From Acidobacteriota bacterium (GTDB lineage: Bacteria; Acidobacteriota; Terriglobia; Terriglobales; Acidobacteriaceae), in contig QIAN01000263.1 of NCBI GenBank assembly GCA_003225005.1, positions 1 to 64,000 of the forward strand: 64,000 bases of DNA. Reading direction: 5' to 3'. The translations under genes and the position numbers were made by a program. The notes beneath the pieces were generated by a model. That model had not been told where the DNA came from. It saw only the letters and a list, made by a program, of their open reading frames with translations, and searched no databases. Shown piece after piece: positions 52,978-62,787 of this stretch (within the stretch, counting starts at the first letter, position 1; every line of letters starts with the position of its first letter).

Positions 52978-54615
52978 TTAAGGTTGGGCTGGTCCCGACT
53001 CCCAGTTCGGCACGAGTTCCGCAGTCCGCAGAAAATCGTAATTTCCCGCCGGATTCAGCTTAAGGTTCCGAACCCGGCGGTTGTGGACTAGCACATTATC
53101 CAGATACCACAAATCGATGTAGGGCAGTTCATCCGCCAGCACCCACTGCACCTCGGCGTAGAGTTGCTTGCGTACTTTCAAATCCACTTGGGCACGCGCC
53201 TGGTCAATCAGCACGTCCACCCGGGGATTGGCATAATGCCCGCGGTTGGCCCCATGCGGCGGAAATTTTGACGAGTGAAAGGCGTATTCGAAAATGTCCG
53301 GATCTTCGTTGCCCCCGATCCAGCGCAGGCCATAAAGCTGAAATGCGCCATGGGCCACGTCGGCAAAGAAAGTGCCGAACTCGAAGCTGCGGATATCGAG
53401 CGCAATCCCCACATTTCGTAGTTCCTGCTGAATCACGGCGACCATCAGCCGCGTGTTCTCGTCCGTCGAGGTTTTCATGGTGATGTGAAAGCGCAGCCCA
53501 TTCACCCGAGGGTAGCCAGCCGCATCCAGCAATTTCTCAGCCTTCTCGGCATCATGATCGTAGCGGGGAACGTCGCCGTTGTAGGCCCAGCTCTGCGGGG
53601 GAAGAACGCTCCGAGCCGGCTGCGCTTCGCCGCGCCACAGATACTCCATCATCGGCTTCCGGTCGAGCGCGTAGGCGATTGCCTGCCGTACCCGAACATC
53701 CTTAAGAATAGGATCGAGCAAATTAAATCCCAGATAGGCCAGCCTTGTCCCCGGCCCACGCTCGACTGCTAGCCGCGGGTCCTGCTGCAACGTAAGCACG
53801 GTATCGGGAGTAAGCGAGTTGATGGTCACATCTCCACTGCCTTTGCGAAGTTCAAGAGCCTGCGTGGTCGCATCGGGCACCACCGCAAATCGTACCCGAG
53901 CCAGATGCGCCTTCTCACCCCAGTATTCGTCATTGCGCTCGATGATGACTTGCCTATCCGTTTCGGCGCTGACAAACTTGAAAGGCCCGGAACCGATCGG
54001 CTGGCGTGATACTTCGTCGCCGCTGCCATAAGGCACAATGCCAATGGCTCCATCTGAAAGATTCCACAGCAGGGTTGCGAAGGGCTCTTTAAGGTGGAAG
54101 ACGACGGTGAAGTCGTCGCTCGCGTCAATGTGATCGACCAAGCGGTAGACCGCCGTCTTGGTGCTGCGAATCTTGCCCTGAAGCAGGGAATCGAAGGTCC
54201 ACTTGACATCGCGTGAGCCAAGCGGACGGCCGTCGTGAAACTTCACGCCCCGGTGCAAATGGAAGATGTAGGTGAGTGGATCGGGAATCTCCCAGCGCTC
54301 GGCCAAGCCTGGGGCCACGTTTAAGTCGTCTCCTCTGGAGAGAAGATCGTCGAAAATCAAGTTGTCAATCCGTTCGGACCCCCCATCGATTCCCACGCGC
54401 GGGTCCAGATTCATGGGGCTCGACTCGATGATCATCACCAGTGTGTTGGGGTCGGGCTGGGCCGCACAGGAAGGCAGGAAGCACAACGACGCAACCGTGA
54501 CGACAGAAAACATTGCTCGAATCGCCAGGATCGCGAATGGATAAAAAAGCTGCTCCCCGCCCCTCGCCGTCAAAACAGAGTCTGGCTTCGGTCCTGAGCG
54601 CCCGCTCGCCTTCAT
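52978..54615 (-). CDS. Peptide-type ABC substrate-binding lipoprotein
   Basis: About 545 residues from ATG 54615, which overlaps the upstream DUF1697 stop as ATGA; the ORF-track start at 54768 lies inside that gene. A late hydrophobic segment with a lipobox (SLCFLPSC) suggests a lipoprotein after a long N-terminal tail. SBP_bac_5 features are clear: NLIFDDLLSRGDDLNVAPGL, LTYIFHLHRGVKFHDGRPL, IGSGPFKFVS and RQAIAYALDRKPMM. It would bind peptides or similar ligands. No permease or ATPase gene is adjacent, so the transporter partner is unknown. Confidence 0.88.
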   Translation of the reverse strand: MKASGRSGPKPDSVLTARGGEQLFYPFAILAIRAMFSVVTVASLCFLPSCAAQPDPNTLVMIIESSPMNLDPRVGIDGGSERIDNLIFDDLLSRGDDLNVAPGLAERWEIPDPLTYIFHLHRGVKFHDGRPLGSRDVKWTFDSLLQGKIRSTKTAVYRLVDHIDASDDFTVVFHLKEPFATLLWNLSDGAIGIVPYGSGDEVSRQPIGSGPFKFVSAETDRQVIIERNDEYWGEKAHLARVRFAVVPDATTQALELRKGSGDVTINSLTPDTVLTLQQDPRLAVERGPGTRLAYLGFNLLDPILKDVRVRQAIAYALDRKPMMEYLWRGEAQPARSVLPPQSWAYNGDVPRYDHDAEKAEKLLDAAGYPRVNGLRFHITMKTSTDENTRLMVAVIQQELRNVGIALDIRSFEFGTFFADVAHGAFQLYGLRWIGGNEDPDIFEYAFHSSKFPPHGANRGHYANPRVDVLIDQARAQVDLKVRKQLYAEVQWVLADELPYIDLWYLDNVLVHNRRVRNLKLNPAGNYDFLRTAELVPNWESGPAQP

Positions 54616-55160
54616 CCGCAGTCCAGACACATCTGATAGAGGTTGCTCACGGTTCTCCAATTGCGCATTGTGGCACGCTTCAATAACCGTCTTTCCAAGG
54701 GATTGTTCGCCAAGCTGCTTTCGGCAACTCCATTCGGGAGGTAGAGGTAAATCTCCTTGCCCAAACAACGGGACTGATCCGGCGCCGCAGTCAGTCCCTC
54801 GAACTGCTTGAGATCAGATGGCACAGGACTTTCAGGCAGGAACATCACATGCAGGTTCGCCTGGTCGATTCCGCGCTTCTTCAAGAACGGATTGGTTTCA
54901 ATGGTTTCCCCCATTTCGTCCAGGGTGCGCGAGATCACCGAAACAGAATGGCCGAAGTCGCGGAGGATGCGTTCTTCGATTCGCTTCGACAGTCCGGCCG
55001 GGGAAACCTTCGCGGTGTTGAAGACCACGTTTCCACTCTGGATGTAAGTCTTCACCCGCTCAAACCCCAATGCTTCGAATGACTTTCGCAGTTGTTCCAT
55101 CTTTATCCGCTTGTGTCCGCCAACGTTAATGCCCCGCAACATCGCCACACAAACCGCCAT
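54612..55160 (-). CDS. DUF1697 family protein
   Basis: From ATG 55160, 182 residues matching DUF1697: CVAMLRGINVGGHKRIKMEQL at the start, GFERVKTYIQSGNVVF, and ERRLLKRATMRNWRTVSNLYQM at the end. The ORF-track start at 55328 lies inside anmK. The biochemical role is not established. Its stop overlaps the start of the lipoprotein gene by four bases, indicating coupling. Confidence 0.9.
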   Translation of the reverse strand: MAVCVAMLRGINVGGHKRIKMEQLRKSFEALGFERVKTYIQSGNVVFNTAKVSPAGLSKRIEERILRDFGHSVSVISRTLDEMGETIETNPFLKKRGIDQANLHVMFLPESPVPSDLKQFEGLTAAPDQSRCLGKEIYLYLPNGVAESSLANNPLERRLLKRATMRNWRTVSNLYQMCLDCG

Positions 55161-55182
55161 AGTCAGCACCGTCCGCAATAAG

Positions 55183-56430
55183 TTATGGATATGAAATCTT
55201 CCCCAACACCGCCGCCCGTTTCGCTCCTGTCGCCGATGGCAGGTTCGAAGGCCGCCGATGCCAGGTCTCGTAGGCCAGCATCGCGAAGGCCACGGCCTCT
55301 TTCGCCTCTGAGGGTAACCCGAACTCATCCGAGAATCGAATCTTTATACCCACCGAAGCCAGTTCGTGAGACAACATTCGAACCAGAGTCGGATTCTTTG
55401 CCCCACCACCCGAGAGAATCATTTCGGCATAGGGTTGCTTCCGCCCCCCGGGGCAAGCGTTCACCACAAATCGTACTGCATCCGCGATCGACCTGGCGGT
55501 CAGCGTCGTAGCCGTGGCCACAACATCCTGTTTGCGGGCGCGACCGCAGCTTTGCAAAAACTCTCGCACGAACTCACGGCCAAATTCCTCGCGCCCTGCC
55601 ACCTTCGGCGGCGCCTTGCGGAAGAAAGGACGGCGCAGGATATCGTCGATCACCCGATCGAGTGAGTCTCCGGAAGCGGCGATCTTTCCGCCACGATCGT
55701 AAGGGCGACCGAAAAGCTCTTCCGTGACCGCATCCATCACCATATTTCCCGGACCCGTATCGAACGCAACAACCTCACTGGCCGCCGCCCCGGCGGGAAT
55801 GGCCGTCAGATTCGCAATGCCGCCGATGTTCTGTACAACGCGCCCCCCTGTGGAATCGGCGAACAGCAGATAGTCGAGGAAGGGAACCAGCGGTGCGCCC
55901 TTGCCCCCCACTGCCATGTCCGCCGGACGAAAATCGGAAACCACCGGCACACCTACCCGCGCCGCAATAGTTGCGGCCTCGCCCGTCTGCCACGTTGTCG
56001 CCACCTGGCGACCCAGGAACGGCTTCGGCTCGCCCTGGTGATAAAGCGTCTGCCCGTGACAACCCACGAGTTCAGTTTTCACTCGAAAGCGGCGCTGTGC
56101 CGAGAGCACGGCGTCGGCATACAACTCCCCCAGCAAAAAGTTCAGACGCGCTAACTCGGCCACCGATATTTCCCCCGCATTCATGGCACCTAAGACCGCT
56201 GACCGGACTTGCTTCGCATACGGGAACTCGACGTGCCCGAGGAGCTTGACGGTGTGGCCAGGACACTCGTGCCCGCGAACCATATCGCGGGACCACGCGC
56301 GGGAAGCCGTTCCGGACCGTTGCCGGGCGCCGCCACGCGTGTCACCCACCCGCACCAGCGCCACATTAATTCCGTCCGCCGAGGTCCCACTCATCACTCC
56401 GGCCACGACCAGCATACCTTTGGGTTTCAT
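55183..56430 (-). CDS. anmK: Anhydro-N-acetylmuramic acid kinase
   Basis: A 415-residue AnmK. The ATP loop is VAGVMSGTSADGINVALV, further signatures are GCHGQTLYHQGEP and VQNIGGIANLTAIP, and the catalytic region holds AFDTGPGNMVMDAV. It converts 1,6-anhydro-MurNAc into MurNAc-6-phosphate during recycling of cell-wall fragments. Its ATG overlaps the nagZ stop (ATGA). The gene is slightly longer than usual because of an insert near residue 33-55 (RVGDTRGGARQRSGTASRA). Confidence 0.94.
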   Translation of the reverse strand: MKPKGMLVVAGVMSGTSADGINVALVRVGDTRGGARQRSGTASRAWSRDMVRGHECPGHTVKLLGHVEFPYAKQVRSAVLGAMNAGEISVAELARLNFLLGELYADAVLSAQRRFRVKTELVGCHGQTLYHQGEPKPFLGRQVATTWQTGEAATIAARVGVPVVSDFRPADMAVGGKGAPLVPFLDYLLFADSTGGRVVQNIGGIANLTAIPAGAAASEVVAFDTGPGNMVMDAVTEELFGRPYDRGGKIAASGDSLDRVIDDILRRPFFRKAPPKVAGREEFGREFVREFLQSCGRARKQDVVATATTLTARSIADAVRFVVNACPGGRKQPYAEMILSGGGAKNPTLVRMLSHELASVGIKIRFSDEFGLPSEAKEAVAFAMLAYETWHRRPSNLPSATGAKRAAVLGKISYP

Positions 56431-57560
56431 GTTCGCAGCCGCCGCCGCGCGCTCTCCACGCGGTTCAGAACTTCAAGCCGCACCTGCTCCCCGAACTCCC
56501 ACAATTTTCGCGATAGCCGGTCGGTGCTGCCCGCAGACCGCACTTTCGCCTTGCTCTTCAACTCTTTCGATCTATTCTTGAAAGCCATAACCCGCTCCGC
56601 TGCTTGCTCGACACGCCGAGCAAACTTACGATCTCGTTCCGCCGTCTCGACGAGTTGTTCGTATGCTTGCCTGATGTAATCTTCACGGTGGCAGATCAGG
56701 CACAAATCTCCTCCTGCACCAATATGTCCAACCACAGCATCGCCAATCGACGCAGCCGTAAGCACCGCCTCCATCTCAAGATCGTCAGACACGATCAGCC
56801 CGCGGTAGCCGATTTTCTTCTTCAACACATCGGTAATCCATTTCCGTGAAAGCGAAGCCGGCGTGCTCGCACGCGTGACGGCCGGATAAGCCGCGTGCGA
56901 AATCATCACCATGGGGAAATCACGCCGCAGGGCACGGTAGGGAGCCAAATCTTCGTTCCACAACCTACGAAAAGATTTGCTTACTGAGGGCAGCTCGCGG
57001 TGCGTGTCGAAATTGGCCTCGCCCAGGCCGGGAAAATGTTTGCCGCATCCCATTACGCCTGCCGCCCGCAATCCCCTTAGAAACTCGCGCGCATAGCTGA
57101 CCACTTTCTTAGGATCGTCGGAAACCGCGCGCGAACCCATGACCGTGCGCGAAGCCTCGAATGCTAGATCCACCGAGGGAGCGAAGTCCGTGTTGAAGCC
57201 TAGCGCCCGGCAGCATTCGCCGATGATCTGCCCGTGTCTGCGGAAGAGCTTGCGATCGCCGGTGGCGAACACATCCGCCGCCGATGGCGCCGGACCGAGC
57301 ACGTCGCGAAAGCGATCCACGCGCCCACCTTCGAGGTCCACGCATGCAAAAAGCTGCGTAGTCACGCATTTCTGGCAGTCCTCGAGAAGCCGCCACGTCT
57401 GTTCAGCTCCGGTAATGTTGCGAGCGAATAGGATCACTCCTGCTGGCTGCAGCTTGGTGAGAAGGGAACTGAGCCGTCGAGTTATCTCCGTACCGTCGAA
57501 GCCGACGATCAGCAGTTGTCCAACGTTATGGATGTTCGAGGATTTATTCTTTGCTGACAT
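56427..57560 (-). CDS. nagZ: Beta-N-acetylglucosaminidase NagZ-like (GH3)
   Basis: A 377-residue GH3 hydrolase. KHFPGLGEANFDTHRELP is the NagZ signature, carrying the His of the His/Asp dyad; LIVSDDLEMEAV carries the nucleophile Asp. No signal peptide is present, so it is probably cytoplasmic. NagZ cleaves GlcNAc from anhydro-muropeptides, directly feeding the AnmK encoded next to it with a four-base overlap. Together they form a compact murein-recycling pair. Confidence 0.92.
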   Translation of the reverse strand: MSAKNKSSNIHNVGQLLIVGFDGTEITRRLSSLLTKLQPAGVILFARNITGAEQTWRLLEDCQKCVTTQLFACVDLEGGRVDRFRDVLGPAPSAADVFATGDRKLFRRHGQIIGECCRALGFNTDFAPSVDLAFEASRTVMGSRAVSDDPKKVVSYAREFLRGLRAAGVMGCGKHFPGLGEANFDTHRELPSVSKSFRRLWNEDLAPYRALRRDFPMVMISHAAYPAVTRASTPASLSRKWITDVLKKKIGYRGLIVSDDLEMEAVLTAASIGDAVVGHIGAGGDLCLICHREDYIRQAYEQLVETAERDRKFARRVEQAAERVMAFKNRSKELKSKAKVRSAGSTDRLSRKLWEFGEQVRLEVLNRVESARRRLRT

Positions 57561-57625
57561 TATCTATTCTTTGCTTACATGTATGTGAATGAAGGATGAA
57601 GTTCTCTGTGTCCTCTGTGGCGGTG

Positions 57626-60427
57626 TCAGATTTCCTTTTTCAGCTCGGCCAGCAAATTCAACGCCTCCAGGGGCGTGAGGCGATTTAAATCCACTTCGCG
57701 CAGCCTCTCCAGCACCGGTTGCGACAGGGGAGTGAAAATTGTCAGCTGGGCCGGCGGGGGATCCGCCCCCGGCGATAGGTGCCCGGTCAGTGCACGTTCC
57801 GCCGACTCATGTTCCGCCAGCACCTCCCGCGCCCGTAGGATCACTTCATTCGGCAGACCTGCCAGCTTGGCAACTTCGATGCCGTAGCTGCGGTCCGCTG
57901 CGCCCGCCTCGACCTTTCGCAAAAAGACTATCCCGCCGCCGGTCTCCTTCACCGAAACGTGATAATTCTTCACGCCCGCAAGCTGCTCGGCCAGTTCGGT
58001 AAGCTCGAAATAGTGAGTGGCGAAAAGCGTCTTAGCCCGTACTCGCGAATGCAGATATTCGACGGCAGCCCAGGCAATCGCCAGTCCGTCGTAGGTAGCC
58101 GTTCCGCGGCCCACTTCGTCCAACAAGACCAGTGAACGGGGCGTTGCGGTGTGCAGGATCGCCGCCGTTTCCGTCATCTCCACCATGAATGTGGAGCGCC
58201 CCCGCGCCAGGTTATCGCTCGCGCCGATTCGAGTGAAAATGCGATCCACCACGCCCAGACGTGCCGATCGCGCCGGAACAAATGACCCCATCTGCGCCAG
58301 AATCACGATCAGCGCCGCTTGCCGTAAATAAGTCGACTTACCGCCCATGTTCGGTCCCGTCAGCAGGAGAATATTGTGAGTGGAGGAATTTACATAAAGA
58401 TCGTTGGGCACGAAACGTTCGCTGCCGCCCGCCCATTCCTGCTGCTCGATTACGGGATGCCGGCCTTCGATGATCTCCAGGTCTCCGGCGTCCTCATTCC
58501 ATCGAGCGGCGCTGGCAGTGTCATCATGATGCGCACCCACAAACTTGGGTCGGCAGTAGTTCCTGAGCGCTGCGAGGTGGGCCAGAGAAGCCAGCACGTC
58601 CAGTTCCGCCAAAGCCATCGCCGTCCGGCGGATGGGCTTGGCCTCACCGGCAATCGCCGTCCGCAAGTCGGTGAACAGCCGCCTCTCGATCTCCGTGATC
58701 TTTTCCTGTGCGTCGAGAATCTTGGTTTCATATTCCTTCAGTTCAGGAGTGGTGAAGCGCTCCGCGCCCACCAGCGTCTGCTTGCGCTCATAGTCCTGCG
58801 GAGCGAGATGCAAATTCGGCTTCGAAATCTCGATGTAGTAACCAAAGACAGAATTGAACTTAACCTTCAGAGAAGTAATGCCCGTCCGCTGCCGCTCCCG
58901 CTGTTCCACCTGCGCCAACACCTGCTTGCTGTTGCGACTCAGGTCGCGCAGTTGGTCAAGCTCGCGATCCACGCCCGCAGCGATCACGCCACCATCAGCG
59001 ACACTCAGGGGCGGTTCGGGAACGATCGTGGTATCGATGCGCTGCCGAAGCTCGCTCAATTCATCGAGGGCCCCGTGAAGAGTCTTCAGTCGCTCCGCAC
59101 CCAGGCGGCCCACAGCGGACTTGACTGCGGGAATCCTCCCCAGCGATGCCGCGAGAGCAAGCACATCGCGTGGATTCGCTGTCTCCAGCGTTACGCGGCT
59201 GAGTAGTCGCTCTAGATCGAGCACCCCGTCGAGAGCCCGTCGCAGCTCTTCCCGGGAGATGGTGTCCTGCACTCCCGCTTCCACCGCATCCAGCCGAGCA
59301 TGGATCTCGCTTAGATCGAGCGATGGCCGCAGCAGCCATGAGCGCAGCAATCGCTTACCCATGGGCGTAACGGCGCAGTCCATCGAGCCGAACAGCGTGA
59401 CTCCTGCGTCTGTTCCCGCGAACAGCGGTTCAATCAGTTCCAGATTTCTGACCGTCACCGCGTCCAGCACCAGATAATTCTGTCGCTCATACACGCCAAT
59501 GCGATCTACATGGTGGAGCGATCCCCGTTGCGTGGAGCGCACATAATGAAGAATGGCCCCCGCCGCAGCCGCGGCCGCTGTCCGCCCGGCCAGCCCAAAC
59601 CCTTCGAGCGACAGAACCCCAAAGTGATTCTCCAGCAGTGGGATGGCATGATCGGGAGAAAAAATCCAATCATCCAGCGGAGTCTCAGTGCACATGGCTC
59701 CTGCGGCGCGCGGCCGCGGAAATGAATGATGCTGAGACGGCTGCCCCAAGCTGTCCGGCCGAGCGAAGCTCGGCAGCGCCGCCGTCGCATCTGCTTCAGC
59801 AGACATCCCGGGCTCTTTTGTGGACGCGACTGATTCGCCAGCGCCCCCGAGCGAAGCTGGCCTGTCCTGTCGATCAAACAACGGTGCTGCCGATCCATAC
59901 AGCACCTCCTTCGGCCGTAACTGCTCCAGCTCCTCCTGCACGCGCCGGAGCGCGTTCTCGCCCCTGAACTCAGTGGCGCGAAACTCGCCGGTGGAAACAT
60001 CCAATGCCGCAAATCCCACCCGATCGCCAACTTGTGCGATGGCCGCTAAGAAGTTGTTCTCTTCCGAGCCTAGCGACGAGTCCGCCGAGGTTCCCGGCGT
60101 GACTACCCGCGTCACTTCCCGGCGCACAATCTTTTTCGTCAGCCGCGGATCTTCCATCTGTTCGCAAATCGCTACCTTGTAGCCTTTGCGAATGAGCTTG
60201 CCGATATATCCTTCTGCCGCGTGATGCGGCACGCCGCACATGGGAACCGCAATTCCTTTCTCTTTGTTCCGTGAGGTTAGGGTGATCTGCAGCTCGCGTG
60301 ATGCCACAATGGCGTCGTCAAAGAAAAGCTCGTAAAAATCACCCAAACGGAAGAACAGCAGCGCGGTAGGATGGTCTTTCTTGACCGCGGCATACTGCCG
60401 CATTAACGGCGTGGACGGCTCGGACAT
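57626..60427 (-). CDS. mutS: DNA mismatch repair protein MutS
   Basis: About 933 residues from ATG 60427 ([20 protein letters not shown]). The mismatch-recognition Phe-x-Glu lies in [12 protein letters not shown]. The clamp and lever domains span the middle. The ATPase has Walker [17 protein letters not shown] and Walker [18 protein letters not shown]. An insert of some 80 residues near 180-260 ([20 protein letters not shown]) makes it longer than the usual 850 residues. It detects mismatches after replication. It is divergent from galT, with 121 bp between the chosen starts. Confidence 0.96.
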   Translation of the reverse strand: MSEPSTPLMRQYAAVKKDHPTALLFFRLGDFYELFFDDAIVASRELQITLTSRNKEKGIAVPMCGVPHHAAEGYIGKLIRKGYKVAICEQMEDPRLTKKIVRREVTRVVTPGTSADSSLGSEENNFLAAIAQVGDRVGFAALDVSTGEFRATEFRGENALRRVQEELEQLRPKEVLYGSAAPLFDRQDRPASLGGAGESVASTKEPGMSAEADATAALPSFARPDSLGQPSQHHSFPRPRAAGAMCTETPLDDWIFSPDHAIPLLENHFGVLSLEGFGLAGRTAAAAAAGAILHYVRSTQRGSLHHVDRIGVYERQNYLVLDAVTVRNLELIEPLFAGTDAGVTLFGSMDCAVTPMGKRLLRSWLLRPSLDLSEIHARLDAVEAGVQDTISREELRRALDGVLDLERLLSRVTLETANPRDVLALAASLGRIPAVKSAVGRLGAERLKTLHGALDELSELRQRIDTTIVPEPPLSVADGGVIAAGVDRELDQLRDLSRNSKQVLAQVEQRERQRTGITSLKVKFNSVFGYYIEISKPNLHLAPQDYERKQTLVGAERFTTPELKEYETKILDAQEKITEIERRLFTDLRTAIAGEAKPIRRTAMALAELDVLASLAHLAALRNYCRPKFVGAHHDDTASAARWNEDAGDLEIIEGRHPVIEQQEWAGGSERFVPNDLYVNSSTHNILLLTGPNMGGKSTYLRQAALIVILAQMGSFVPARSARLGVVDRIFTRIGASDNLARGRSTFMVEMTETAAILHTATPRSLVLLDEVGRGTATYDGLAIAWAAVEYLHSRVRAKTLFATHYFELTELAEQLAGVKNYHVSVKETGGGIVFLRKVEAGAADRSYGIEVAKLAGLPNEVILRAREVLAEHESAERALTGHLSPGADPPPAQLTIFTPLSQPVLERLREVDLNRLTPLEALNLLAELKKEI

Positions 60428-60548
60428 TGCGGTGGGCTTCGAGCGCGGATTATAACAAAGCTTCATGCCCATCTTCTGCGGCACACGTCGCATCACCGCA
60501 GTGGAAATCCGAGTTGACGCCCGCTTCGGCTCAGTGTTCTCTTATCCC

Positions 60549-61544
60549 ATGGAACTCCGTAAAGATCCCATCACGCGCTCCTGGGTCATCACCGGCGACG
60601 ATCCCGTCGATGGCAACGCTCGCCAGCGTGGCGCGTGTCCGTTCTGCCCAGACTCCCCCAATGCGGCGCAGATCATTTCGACCCAGATGGGCTCTCAGGG
60701 TGCTGCCTGGGCCGCACGCGCCGTGGTTCACCCCACTCCGCTGTATCGGATCGAGGGAGATCCCGGCAGGCGCGGCGACGGTCTTTACGACCGCATGCGC
60801 TCGGTGGGCGCGCACGAGGTGCTGGTCGAGAACCCTAACCATCAGCGCCATTTGTGGCAGGCGACGGATCGCGAAATCGAGCAGTTCCTGCGCCTCGCGG
60901 CCGAGCGCATCCTCGACCTCAAGAATGATGCACGGATCAAGTACGTGAGTCTATTCAAGGACTACGGCTCTCACGCAGGGCAGGAATTCGAGCATCCGAC
61001 CTCGCAGCTTACGGCGACTATGTTCGTACCTCGCCGCGTGCTCTATGAGTTGCGTGCCAGCCGTGAATATTTCCTAAGCAAGGAACGCTGCGTTTTCTGC
61101 GACATTCTGAACCAGGAGGAACGTCAAGCCGTGCGCGTCGTGGAAGCTCGTGGAGATTATGTTGCCCTTTGTCCTTACGCGCCGCGCGTTCCTTATGAAA
61201 CCTGGATTCTCCCGCGCACCCATGAGGCGGGGTTCGAGCGTACAGCGTTGGTCCGGCCCGACATGCTAGGTGAGTTAGCCGCGATTTTGCGCCGCACCCT
61301 GCAGCGCATACGCACCGTGGGCGAGGACTTCCACCTCGTGCTGCACACTTCGCCCAACAGTTTGCATCCTTCGAAGACCTTGGGTTTCTGGAAGACCATT
61401 GAGGACGACTACCACTGGCACATCGAGATGCTGCCCGTCATCGGCTCTAAATCGCGGTCGTACACGTTCAAAGAAGTGTATTACTCGCCTGTGACCTCGG
61501 AAGCCGCGGTAAAGCATCTGCGCGCCGCGAAGATTGAAGGCTGA
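60549..61544 (+). CDS. galT: Galactose-1-phosphate uridylyltransferase
   Basis: A 331-residue GalT-fold enzyme from ATG 60549 (MELRKDPITRSWVITGDDP); the upstream Met at 60465 would overlap the mutS promoter region. Zinc-type motifs CPFCPDSP and CVFCDIL are present, and YHWHIEMLPV corresponds to the family HxH active-site strand. It exchanges UMP between UDP-glucose and galactose-1-phosphate. Other Leloir genes are absent here, so galactose use or a related nucleotidyltransfer is both possible. The chromosome edge of this conserved block appears to end at this gene. Confidence 0.88.
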   Translation: MELRKDPITRSWVITGDDPVDGNARQRGACPFCPDSPNAAQIISTQMGSQGAAWAARAVVHPTPLYRIEGDPGRRGDGLYDRMRSVGAHEVLVENPNHQRHLWQATDREIEQFLRLAAERILDLKNDARIKYVSLFKDYGSHAGQEFEHPTSQLTATMFVPRRVLYELRASREYFLSKERCVFCDILNQEERQAVRVVEARGDYVALCPYAPRVPYETWILPRTHEAGFERTALVRPDMLGELAAILRRTLQRIRTVGEDFHLVLHTSPNSLHPSKTLGFWKTIEDDYHWHIEMLPVIGSKSRSYTFKEVYYSPVTSEAAVKHLRAAKIEG

Positions 61545-62193
61545 AGCGCGCTTCGCCGTATGGTTTAGGCGCCCAGCAGCACCTGGAGAAATATGCCGTC
61601 AGAGTCGCTCTCGCCGCAGGAAGCCAAATGACCTGTTGCATGAGCTCATCACCGAATCGAGCCGAGTTCAGGGTGCCTTTGTGAGTCCGGTGTCCGGTGT
61701 ACGCGCTGTCGTCTGGGGTGTCATCCGCGTTTCTTCAACTGGATCACTCAATATCTTCGAGCGGGAGGATGACACTACTTCGCCGATCATATGCTTCGAT
61801 TCCGTCACCCGCTGCGTTGCGAAGGTTAAGGGACGAGAGGTCGATAAAAGAAAATCCCCAGTGGTTGAGTTCTTTAAGAGCTTCTAACGAAACCCCGTTT
61901 CCAATAGCCTTCACCAGGATCGGCGGCCTAGCAGCAGGCGACAGCACTGCGAGATCGCGAGAGCGCAACTCGCTTCGGTCATCGACCTGGATTCGCGGAA
62001 CTTCAATGAGCGATCAACATCGTTTCCTCTCGGCCGATAACTTTTATTGCGATGCCTACTCGCGATGCCAGACTGCGGAGAGCATGCTAAATACGGCCAT
62101 TACTCGCGCCGAGATTAGCAGAAGCTTCGAAGAATATCTTGAGATCGTCGGACGGGTGTTCGCAATTGCGGGGAGAGTTGAGGAAGCCCGGAA
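61545..62193. other. Decayed region without an intact gene
   Basis: Open frames overlap on both strands but none is convincing. A protein-like piece starts at ATG 62006 (LSADNFYCDAYSRCQTAES, then ITRAEISRSFEEYLEI) and loses sense near 62150, where it may have been joined by deletion to unrelated sequence. A minus-strand ORF at 61744-61968 also reads protein-like but has no recognised relatives. I treat the stretch as gene remnants. Confidence 0.45.
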
Positions 62194-62489
62194 GATTGCG
62201 GAAGTCGGACATTGCACGGCGGGATTCTTTGCGCCATTGCTGACGCCCACATGGGGATGGCATTTGCAAGCACCCTCACAGCGGAGGAATCTTTCACCAC
62301 GGCAGAGTGAAGATCAATTTCTTTCGCCCTATTTGGCAGGCAGAACTCAAAGCGGAAGGAACCGTCGCGCAGCGAGGCCGCACGATTGGCTACGTAGAAT
62401 GCAACATAACCGACGAGCAAAACCGGCTGGTCGCGAGAGCGGCTTCCACTTGCATGGTGCTTTGCGGCCAGAAGGCGTCAGGACGGTAA
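62194..62489 (+). pseudogene. PaaI-type thioesterase remnant
   Basis: Reading TLHGGILCAIADAHMGMAF, then ASTLTAEESFTTAE, meets a TGA; shifting one base gives KINFFRPIWQAELKAEG, then RGRTIGYVECNITDEQNRL. Together these are the second half of a hotdog-fold PaaI acyl-CoA thioesterase, with the catalytic-region HGG. The N-terminal third is missing and one base is lost at the break, so the gene is truncated as well as frameshifted. Confidence 0.7.
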
Positions 62490-62787
62490 TCCCACACTCA
62501 GCTTAGCATTGCGCATTCAGCGCAGCCACCTTGCCACACCAACGGGCTTCCGGGCCGCTCCTTCGAGAATGTTGGAGCTGCCCTCAGCGGCGCTGGTCGT
62601 CAAAAATAAATCTTGCGAACGTATTGCGACCGAACGGTCTCTTCTGTCCCTCTCATCGAGGTGATGCGGACCCGGACGGGAACAAGCCAAGTGTGTGGCG
62701 CCGGCTCGGGGACCGGCGGCTGGTCAGTCGCTGGCCCGGCTTCTGTATGTTTTCTGGCGGATGAGGTGGTCATCGCCGCCTTCTCTC

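Noticed and set aside
58376-59206. 276-aa ORF on the plus strand inside mutS
   Set aside because: Antisense shadow of the MutS coding region; no motif and no ribosome-binding site.
61744-61968. 74-aa minus-strand ORF with protein-like composition
   Set aside because: No homologous motif, no ribosome-binding site, and located in a stretch of decayed sequence; left as unassigned.
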